This document shows, piece after piece, positions 8,509 to 14,502 of a stretch of DNA of 64,000 nucleotides; the stretch's first letter is position 1; every line of letters begins with the position of its first letter. The notes beneath the pieces are model-generated. The model saw only the letters and a program-made list of their open reading frames with translations, had not been told where the DNA came from and made no database searches. Both the position numbers and the translations under genes were made by a program. Source of the DNA: Streptomyces corynorhini (lineage in GTDB: Bacteria > Actinomycetota > Actinomycetes > Streptomycetales > Streptomycetaceae); assembly GCF_003346515.1 (NCBI RefSeq), contig NZ_QQNA01000035.1, forward strand, positions 19,069 through 83,068, given 5' to 3'.

Positions 8509-8681
8509 CGGCCGGAAGGGCACGAGATGCTGACGAACCCTCCGGGGGGGGAACGCACTTCTCAGAACTCGAACACACCAACCCGCATACTCGTATAGAC
8601 GAACGGGCATCCGGGTCGAGGTTGATCCGAGGACCGGTGAGGCGCTGATGAAGGTCGGCGTCGTGTACATCGATGAGGGCG

Positions 8682-8777
8682 ATGAACATCTACGCCCATG
8701 TCGTCCAGGACACGCAGCGCGAGGCCGTGAGCCACCTGGACCGGATACGTAAGCGGCAGCGTCCCGACCGTGGGTGA
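8682..8777 (+). pseudogene. C-terminal remnant of a tyrosine integrase
   Basis: Thirty-one codons ending in TGA 8775-8777 read MNIYAHVVQDTQREAVSHLD and onwards. This is the typical end of actinomycete phage/plasmid integrases, including the Tyr of the nucleophile box (xxIYAHV). The frame is closed by a stop at 8649-8651 and no catalytic Arg or His-x-x-Arg box is found upstream, so the rest of the gene is lost. The stop is 71 nt from the tRNA repeat, the usual distance between int and attP. Confidence 0.7.
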
Positions 8778-8807
8778 CCGCGCCCGTGGATGTCAGAAGG
8801 AGATGTC

Positions 8808-8841
8808 AAAGGCCCCCAACCATGATCGGTTAGGGGCCTTT
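8808..8841 (-). terminator. Terminator downstream of tRNA-Val
   Basis: AAAGGCCCC / GGGGCCTTT with an inner AACC/GGTT stem forms a strong hairpin ending in a T-run on the minus strand, 4 nt beyond the tRNA CCA. Because it lies inside the right att repeat boundary, it was supplied by the integrated element and replaces the host terminator at 3646-3669. Confidence 0.75.
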
Positions 8842-8845
8842 GCAC

Positions 8846-8920
8846 TGGTGGGCGCGGACGGTTTCGAACCGCCGACATCTGCTTTGTAAGAGCAGCGCTC
8901 TACCCCTGAGCTACGCACCC
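8846..8920 (-). tRNA. tRNA-Val (anticodon UAC)
   Basis: Reading leftwards from 8920: acceptor GGGTGCG pairs fully (one G-T) with CGCGCCC, D stem GCTC/GAGC, anticodon stem CTGCT/AGCAG with loop CTTACAA giving anticodon TAC, T stem GGCGG/CCGTC with TTCGAAA loop, discriminator A at 8849 and an encoded CCA at 8848-8846. It decodes GUA valine codons. The 3' half (8848-8890) is repeated at 3725-3767, marking this gene as an integration site. Confidence 0.95.
8848..8890 (-). repeat. Right att-like repeat within tRNA-Val
   Basis: The 43 bp from the anticodon loop to the first base of the CCA are repeated, in the same orientation and with 3 mismatches, at 3725-3767. The repeat reconstitutes the tRNA 3' end after integration. 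Crossover probably fell in the anticodon or T-arm part, as in pSAM2-like elements. Confidence 0.85.
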
Positions 8921-9149
8921 GTGGATGAGGGAACAGCGTACATGGCGGGCGGAGCACCGCCGCACACCGCGGCGGGCGCTGTCCGGCGCGCTGTGCGGGC
9001 AGGGGGGATAGCCCCACCCCGGACAGGGTGGGCGGCCGGATCGGGATCCGGGGCTCTCGTTCGTAGGGTGAAGGCGCCAACACGCACGGGCAGCACGTAC
9101 GGGCAGCACGTACGGGCACAGCACGCACGAACAATCAGGGGGACCCAAC

Positions 9150-9968
9150 GTGGCCGGAAGCCGGAACCGCACGCGCGCGCTCATCGCCGCGGGAGCGGTC
9201 GTCGTCGCGATGACGGCGAGCGGGTGCGGGAGCGATCCGTCGGGCGCTCCCGTGGAGAAGAAGTCGTTCGACCTCGCCGGGAAGTCGCTGACCGTCGAGG
9301 CGGGCAACACGGAGATCGCGCTCGCCCCCGCCGATGTGAAGGACGTCGAGGTGGCGCGGCAGATCGACGGCTGGGTGTTCGCCGGGAGCGGGCCGAAGGG
9401 CGTGTGGAAGATGGACGGTGACACGCTCACCCTCAAGGTGAAGTGCTCAGGCGTCGTGAGCGACTGTTCCGCGCGCCACGAGGTGAAGGTGCCGCGCGGG
9501 GTCGCGGTGACGGTGCGCGGGGACAACGGGAAGGTGACCGCGGCCGGGTTCGACACCGCCCTCAAGGTGACGTCGGAGAACGGCTCGGTGGACGTCGAGG
9601 ACTCCAGCGGGCCGCTCGACCTCAAGAACGACAACGGCGCCATCACCGCGCGCGGAATCTCCTCGAAGGCCGTGACCGCGAGGACGGAGAACGGTTCGGT
9701 ACGGCTCGGGCTGACCGAGGTGCCCGACCGGGTGGACGCAGGCAGCGACAACGGGGGGATCACGATCGAGCTGCCCACGACCGGCGCGGACGGTGCGGAC
9801 AGCACGGACGGCGCGGACGGCGCGGACGGCCCGGACGTGTCGTACGCCGTGACGACGTCCAGCGACAACGGCTCCATCCACGTGGACGTGCCGGAGGACG
9901 GGAACAGCGGCCATGTGGTGAAGGCCCGCAGCGGCAACGGGAAGATCACCGTGCGAACCGCGAACTGA
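9150..9968 (+). CDS. DUF4097-type beta-repeat lipoprotein
   Basis: A 272-residue protein from GTG 9150, preceded by GGGGGA. The signal peptide (RALIAAGAVVVAMTASGCG) carries a lipobox with Cys at about 26. The body is a run of short beta-strand repeats (VRGDNGKVTAAGF, VTSENGSVDVEDSS, LKNDNGAITARG, ARTENGSVRLGL), each with a D/E-NG turn, the pattern of DUF4097 beta-helix proteins. A Gly/Ala/Asp linker (about residues 211-231) interrupts the repeats. Anchored outside the membrane; the family's role is unclear. The gene stands 75 nt before a secreted coiled-coil protein on the same strand. Confidence 0.85.
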   Translation: MAGSRNRTRALIAAGAVVVAMTASGCGSDPSGAPVEKKSFDLAGKSLTVEAGNTEIALAPADVKDVEVARQIDGWVFAGSGPKGVWKMDGDTLTLKVKCSGVVSDCSARHEVKVPRGVAVTVRGDNGKVTAAGFDTALKVTSENGSVDVEDSSGPLDLKNDNGAITARGISSKAVTARTENGSVRLGLTEVPDRVDAGSDNGGITIELPTTGADGADSTDGADGADGPDVSYAVTTSSDNGSIHVDVPEDGNSGHVVKARSGNGKITVRTAN

Positions 9969-10042
9969 CCGGCCCGTGTGTTCGTCACTACCTGGTGGGA
10001 CAATGAACCAGGCGATGACGGATCTCGGCACGGGAGAGGGAT

Positions 10043-11437
10043 GTGACGGCGACACACGCCCACGCGCGACCGCACGCACGAATGAGAGCGAGAGCGAAGA
10101 CGCGCGCCGCGGGTGGTGTTCTCACGGATGTCCTCACGCTGATGCTGCTTCCGGTGCCCCTGCTGGTGGCCACCGCGCCCGCCGCCTTCGCGGGCGGCGG
10201 GACCCGGCGCTGGTTCGGCGGCCGGGCCGAGAGTCTGCGGGCCGACGCCCAGGCCGCGAAGGACGCGGCGGCGGCGGCCTTCTACGAGCTGGACACGGCC
10301 CAGCGCGACCTGCGGATCTCCATCGAGACGATCACGGCCGTGGACGGTTCTCCCCCGGCCCGCAAGGCCGCCGGTGACTTCACCGCGCTGGGGCAGCGGA
10401 TCGACGAGGCCAGCCACGGCTACATCGAGGCGGTGGACGCGCACGACCTGGAGCGCGACGACCTGGAGGCGTCGGCCGCGTCCACGGCGCGCGACGAGCT
10501 GACGGCGGCCAAGGACGCGCTGAACCGGGTCAAGAGCGACCTCGACCGGTTCGCCCAGGGGCTCGGGCCGCTGCTCGACAAGGCGGAGACGCAGCTCGCA
10601 CGGCTCGCCCCCGCCGTCGAGCGGGCGCGGGCGGGGCTGCTGGCCGCGAGCAACGCGCTGGACGAGGTGCGCGGCGCCGGACTGCGGGCGGACGATCTCG
10701 CCGCCCGGCTCGCGGCGCTGGGCCCGGAACTCACCAAGCTCAACCAGGGCGCGGGGCAGCACGGCGTGCCGGAGACGATCCGCCGCGCCGAGCAGGTCCT
10801 GCACGCCGCCGACGCGGTACGGGCGGAGGCGGCGCGGCTGCCCGAGCGGGCCAGGGAGATCGACCGGCGGCTGGTCTCGCTCCGTACCCGTGCCCAGGCC
10901 CTGACGACGCGGGCCGGCTCGGTCGACCCGGTCCTCAGCGAGCTGCGGCGCCGCTTCTCCGCCGCCTGCTGGCAGGACCTCCAGCAGGTCCCGGAGCAGG
11001 CGGCGAGCAGCGTCCGGCAGGCCGAGGAGAAGCTCGAACAGGCCGGCAAGGCGCGCGAGGAGCAGCGCTGGGCCGACGCGACCTCGCGGCTCAGTACGGC
11101 GCGCGCGCTGCTGAACGATACGGACGAGGCGGTGTCGGCCGCCGGCGACCGGCTGCGGCGGCTGAACGCCGTGGCGAAGGATCCGCAACAGGAGATCGAC
11201 CGTACGCGCTTCGCGCTCAGGGACGCCCAGCGCCTGGCCATGGCCGGGCGGCACACCCCCGAGCCGCGGCACGCCCGTCCGCTGGACGACTCCGTGGCCA
11301 GGCTGGACCGGGCGGTCGCGGCGCTGGAGGGCCGGCACCCCGACTACTGGCAGTTCCTGACCGAGACGGAGGCGGTACGGAACACCGCCGCCCGGGTCGT
11401 CTCGGACATCCGCGAGGAGCGGGGCACGGGAGGCTGA
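10043..11437 (+). CDS. Secreted coiled-coil protein of unknown function
   Basis: A 464-residue protein; GTG 10043 follows GGGAGAGGGAT. The N-terminus is basic, then hydrophobic (LTLMLLPVPLLVATAPAAFA) with a likely signal peptidase site after AFA near residue 50. The rest is almost entirely alpha-helical with heptad patterns and very rich in Ala, Arg, Glu and Leu, so a long extracellular coiled coil is expected. One Cys (SAACWQDLQQ). There is no C-terminal anchor and no enzymatic motif. Probably transcribed with the DUF4097 lipoprotein upstream. No family recognised with confidence. Confidence 0.75.
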   Translation: MTATHAHARPHARMRARAKTRAAGGVLTDVLTLMLLPVPLLVATAPAAFAGGGTRRWFGGRAESLRADAQAAKDAAAAAFYELDTAQRDLRISIETITAVDGSPPARKAAGDFTALGQRIDEASHGYIEAVDAHDLERDDLEASAASTARDELTAAKDALNRVKSDLDRFAQGLGPLLDKAETQLARLAPAVERARAGLLAASNALDEVRGAGLRADDLAARLAALGPELTKLNQGAGQHGVPETIRRAEQVLHAADAVRAEAARLPERAREIDRRLVSLRTRAQALTTRAGSVDPVLSELRRRFSAACWQDLQQVPEQAASSVRQAEEKLEQAGKAREEQRWADATSRLSTARALLNDTDEAVSAAGDRLRRLNAVAKDPQQEIDRTRFALRDAQRLAMAGRHTPEPRHARPLDDSVARLDRAVAALEGRHPDYWQFLTETEAVRNTAARVVSDIREERGTGG

Positions 11438-11461
11438 GCGACCCGGCCGGTGGGGCGGGCC

Positions 11462-11505
11462 CGGGAGCCGTTCCCGCCGGGCGCGGGAGCCGTTCCCGCC
11501 GGGCG
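11462..11505. repeat. Two tandem copies of a 22-bp unit
   Basis: The unit CGGGAGCCGTTCCCGCCGGG plus CG occurs twice head-to-tail just after the stop of the coiled-coil gene. Each copy contains GGGA...TCCC inverted repeats, so the pair may fold as a terminator. The rest of 11506-11640 is the leader of the next gene. Confidence 0.7.
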
Positions 11506-11640
11506 CGGGGTGGCCGCGGGCCGCCGGGCCCGCCCTCGGCGCGATTTTGTCGACTTGTCTCCCTGCCGGGCCGGGCGGATCCTTGAGGCAGCGCACGCGA
11601 CACGCGACACCCATCGCCCGCCCAAGGAGGCCCGCCCCCC

Positions 11641-12270
11641 ATGGCCACCCGAGCGACACCTCCCGCAGTCGTACGGCACGATCCGCCGCCCTACCCCAGC
11701 CACGAGTACCGGCAGCAGGCCCGGCGCACCCGGCGTCGGCGGCGCCGCGTCATGATCGACTCGCAGCTCCCGCTCGACCACCACCTGAACCAGGTCTACC
11801 GCATCGGCGCGGGCCTGATGGGGCTCGTCCTGATCGCCTTCGGCATCCTCGGGCTGGTCGACAAGATCGGCTTCTTCGGCACCGGCGGACAGCGGGTCGC
11901 CGGCCTCAACGCGAACGGCACCCTCAGCGTGCTGTCCATCTGTGTCGGTCTGCTGCTGCTCATCGGCATGGCGATCGGCGGCAATATCGCCTCGACCCTG
12001 AATCTGGTCTTCGGCGTCCTCTTCATCGCCAGCGGATTCGTCAATCTCGCCCTGCTGGATACCGGCTACAACTTCCTCGCCTTCCATATCCAGAATGTCC
12101 TCTTCAGCTTCGTGGTCGGTCTGCTGCTGATGTTCTTCGGAATGTACGGACGGGTCAGCGGCAGACTCCCGCACGAGAATCCGTACTGGCGCGCCCGCCA
12201 CCCCGAGGAGGCCGACCGCGAGGACCGCGCCCGCACCACGCGGCGCCATGGCCCCTCCGCCGTACGGTGA
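11641..12270 (+). CDS. DUF4383 four-helix membrane protein
   Basis: A 209-residue protein from ATG 11641 with AAGGAGG upstream. After a basic cytoplasmic N-terminus (RRTRRRRRR) and LDHHLNQVYRIGAG, four hydrophobic helices follow at about residues 55-72, 92-110, 118-138 and 150-165. The order and the motif LFGVLFIASGFVNLA-like stretch match DUF4383 proteins, common single-gene membrane proteins of actinomycetes with no assigned function. The C-terminus is charged and cytoplasmic. It faces the LysR pseudogene tail-to-tail. Confidence 0.8.
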   Translation: MATRATPPAVVRHDPPPYPSHEYRQQARRTRRRRRRVMIDSQLPLDHHLNQVYRIGAGLMGLVLIAFGILGLVDKIGFFGTGGQRVAGLNANGTLSVLSICVGLLLLIGMAIGGNIASTLNLVFGVLFIASGFVNLALLDTGYNFLAFHIQNVLFSFVVGLLLMFFGMYGRVSGRLPHENPYWRARHPEEADREDRARTTRRHGPSAVR

Positions 12271-12501
12271 AAGCCCACCGCAACGTCCACCGCCATCCCG
12301 CCGCCCCGGCCGCACCCGCCGCCATTGACCCGAGCGTGCGAGACGGATCCCGATTCGGTGGCGACTGATCCGGACGGGGCGGAAGGCGTCCCGGTCCGCG
12401 GTGGCCCGGAATCGGTCAGTGACCTCCGTGCGGGGCTGTACGGGAGGATCGGACCGATACGCGACGCTCTCCTCCGTCTTACGCGCGGTCTCGGTCTTCG
12501 A

Positions 12502-13167
12502 GGCGGTGCAGAGTTCGGTGGTACGCCGGACTCCATGGGCGACCAACTGCGCGTCGAGCAGGAAGGGATGGCCCGCGTACGGCATCGCGCGGAATCGCTC
12601 GACATCGACGGGGCCCGTCAGCTCGGGGTTGTCCCGGTCGCCGACCAGGACGTAGCGGTCCTCGAACAGAACGGCGCGCGGCAGTTTCGTGAGCGCGTCG
12701 GACAGCCCCATGGGGCAGATGAGGAGATCGATGGCGGCCCGTCTGAGCCGCTCCTCGAAATCCTCGGCGAACGACACCACTTTGACGCGTATGCCGGGGG
12801 CTTCGGGGGCCAGGGCGGCGAGCAGTGGTTTCAGCAGCACCATGGTCACGTAGTCGCTGGTCATGATGGTGAACGTCCGCTCGACGGAGGCCGGTTCGAA
12901 GGTGTCGTGCCGGCCCAGGACGGACTCGGCGGCGGCCATCAGGTCCCGTACGGGGTCGACGAGCGACTCCGCCAGCGCCGACAGTGTGTACTCCCGTCCG
13001 GCGCGGACGAGCAGCGGGTCGCCGAAGTGTCTGCGCAGTCGGCCGAGCGCCGAACTCATCGCGGACTGCCCGAGGGAGAGCCGCTCGGCGGCCCGGGTCA
13101 CATGGCGTTCGGTCAGCAGCGCGTCCAGGGCCGGCAGCAGATTCAGGTCCACATTGGTCAGCGCCAT
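12502..13167 (-). pseudogene. LysR-family regulator lacking its C-terminal third
   Basis: From ATG 13167 the first ~222 residues are a good LysR protein: the helix-turn-helix LLTERHVTRAAERLSLGQSA and SSALGRLRRHFGDPLLVR, then the effector domain (IMTSDYVTMVLLKPLL, DLLICPMGLSD). Homology-like sequence ends near HGVRRTTELCTASK; family members run ~300-315 residues. Past 12502 the frame stays open for another ~385 codons, but only as antisense of the DUF4383 gene and its flank. A deletion has therefore removed the C-terminal subdomain, and the product would be a chimeric, probably inactive protein. Confidence 0.75.
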
Positions 13168-13242
13168 GTCCGGTTCCCGTCCTCACCGCGTCGCGCGGCC
13201 GCCCGCCCCCGCGTCCGCGTCCGCGCGTCCGCGGCCCGTCCA

Positions 13243-13355
13243 TGGACGGACCCACCCGCTGGACGGGCCCACCATCGGACGGACCCACCACCGGACGGAC
13301 CACCCGCTGGACGGGCCCACCACCGGACGGACCCACCACCGGACGGACCCGCCGT
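13243..13355. repeat. Seven tandem copies of a 16-bp unit
   Basis: Units of the type YGGACGGRCCCACCAY begin at 13243 (17 nt), 13260, 13276, 13292, 13308, 13324 and 13340. Copies 2-4 and 5-7 form a higher-order 48-bp repeat. It fills the space between the LysR pseudogene start and the FmdB gene; the remaining bases of 13168-13449 hold no gene. Confidence 0.85.
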
Positions 13356-13437
13356 ACCTCCTGGGCCAGCGAGAATACCCGCGGCGTCAGAAGCTGCCCG
13401 CCGGTGCGGACCCGGTCACGCGGGCGGCCGTCTGGCC

Positions 13438-13443
13438 TATCCT
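13438..13443 (+). promoter_or_regulatory. -10 box of a leaderless promoter
   Basis: TATCCT lies 6 nt before ATG 13450 of the FmdB-type gene, so transcription should begin at or next to the start codon. No ribosome site precedes the ATG. Confidence 0.55.
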
Positions 13444-13449
13444 GAGCGC

Positions 13450-13674
13450 ATGCCTCGCTACGAGTACCGCTGCCGCTCCTGTGGTGACACCTTCGAGCTG
13501 AGCCGCCCGATGGCGCAGTCCTCGGCGCCCGCGTCCTGCCCCGAGGGACACGACGACACCGTGAAGCTGCTCTCCACCGTCGCGGTCGGCGGCTCCGCGA
13601 AGGGCGGCGCCCCCGCCCCGGCCGCCGGGGGCGGCGCGGGAGGCGGCTGCTGCGGGGGCGGCTGCTGCGGCTGA
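13450..13674 (+). CDS. FmdB-family zinc-ribbon protein
   Basis: A 74-residue protein. The N-terminus MPRYEYRCRSCGDTFELSRPM carries the first CxxC of the FmdB zinc ribbon; the second half is CPEGHDD, with one Cys and a His in place of the usual CxxC. The C-terminus is a flexible Gly/Ala tail ending in CCGGGCCG, which adds four cysteines and is common in Streptomyces members. The family is annotated as putative regulatory proteins, with no defined target. The stop codon abuts the stop of the convergent HAD gene (13672-13674 against 13675-13677). Confidence 0.9.
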   Translation: MPRYEYRCRSCGDTFELSRPMAQSSAPASCPEGHDDTVKLLSTVAVGGSAKGGAPAPAAGGGAGGGCCGGGCCG

Positions 13675-14502
13675 TCAGCCGGACGCGGCGGCGGCCAGTC
13701 GGCGCAGTATCGCCTCGCCCGCCGCGGCGCCCGTCTCGCGCAACGCCTCCACGTGCGGCGCGCTCCAGCCCGCGTCGGCCAGCTCCCCGTGGCCCGGCCG
13801 CCATCCCCGGTCGGCCGCCAGCAGCAGATCCGCGTCGAGGAGCGAGTCCCCGGCGGCGAGGGTGCGCGTCGCGCCGGTCCTGCGGGCCACCTCGCGCATC
13901 GCGGCGCTCTTGGTGAGCGGGCGCGGTACGGCGTAGATCTTCCGGCCCTGGAGCGAGACCGTCCAGCCGCGCTCCCCCGCCCACCCGGCCAGCTCCGTCA
14001 CCCAGTCCGCGGGCAACAGCGCGCGGTCGACCACCAGATAGGCGAAGAGGTCCTCCGCGATCCGCTCCTTGAGCAGCCACGCGGGGTCGGCGGCGGTCAG
14101 CAGATGGTCACGGACCTCGGCGAGCGGCGCGCACTCGTCGGCCAGCCGGGCGGCCACCGTACGCCGCCAGTCGAGGTCGGACTCCCCGTCGACCAGCAGA
14201 TGTCCACCGTTGGCGCAGATCGCGAACCGCGGTGCGGGGCCCGGCAGATGGATACGGCCGTACTGCTCGCGCGTGCGCGTCGTCGTCGGTACGAAGACGG
14301 TCGTACGGGCCAGCCGGTCGAGCAGGGCGGCGGCCGTCTCCGTCAGATACGACAGCGGTCGGCCCTCGTACACCTCGACGCAGAGCAGCCGGGGCGCCTC
14401 GGCGTCGGCCACGGCGAGCCGGAGCGCGGCGGCCGAGTAGATGAGCGTGCGGTCGAGGTCGCTGGCGACCAGCGTGCGCGTGGTGGGTGCGGCGGCGGTC
14501 AC
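13675..14502 (-). CDS. HAD-superfamily phosphatase of the Ter-linked biosynthetic operon
   Basis: A 275-residue protein starting at GTG 14502; GTGA (14499-14502) overlaps the stop of the upstream gene. HAD motifs are complete: DLDRTLI (nucleophile and acid Asp, about residues 15-21), the T-rich motif II (TTTRTREQYG), Lys in LTKSAAM, and GDSLLDADLL (motif IV). The cap resembles Cof/sucrose-phosphatase types. In Ter-associated clusters, HAD phosphatases accompany phosphoribosyltransferases and an HpcH/CitE-like aldolase and are predicted to make a nucleoside-like metabolite. Last gene of a leftward operon 18265 to 13675. Confidence 0.9.
   Translation of the reverse strand: MTAAAPTTRTLVASDLDRTLIYSAAALRLAVADAEAPRLLCVEVYEGRPLSYLTETAAALLDRLARTTVFVPTTTRTREQYGRIHLPGPAPRFAICANGGHLLVDGESDLDWRRTVAARLADECAPLAEVRDHLLTAADPAWLLKERIAEDLFAYLVVDRALLPADWVTELAGWAGERGWTVSLQGRKIYAVPRPLTKSAAMREVARRTGATRTLAAGDSLLDADLLLAADRGWRPGHGELADAGWSAPHVEALRETGAAAGEAILRRLAAAASG

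Larger units (their letters stand above)
3725..8890. mobile_element. Decayed integrative element in the 3' end of tRNA-Val(UAC)
   Basis: The segment is bounded by 43-bp direct repeats (3725-3767 and 8848-8890) that match the 3' half of tRNA-Val, the usual crossover region of tyrosine integrases of actinomycete integrative elements. The intact tRNA is at the right end. The last 31 codons of an integrase lie 71 nt inside the right repeat, and a KorSA-like GntR regulator, as in pSAM2-type elements, lies next to it. Inside are a DUF262 gene of clearly lower GC, a coupled repeat-protein pair and small genes. The regulator is frameshifted and the integrase is a stub, so the element should be immobile. 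The two repeats differ at 3 positions, which may reflect age or an element-borne att sequence. Confidence 0.75.

Noticed and set aside
8900..11659. A 919-codon open frame on the minus strand
   Set aside because: It is antisense to the DUF4097 lipoprotein and coiled-coil genes, is Arg/Pro/Gly-rich and has no domain; it reflects high GC with few stops.
13243..13355. Possible CRISPR array
   Set aside because: Units are contiguous with no unique spacers, and no cas genes are present.
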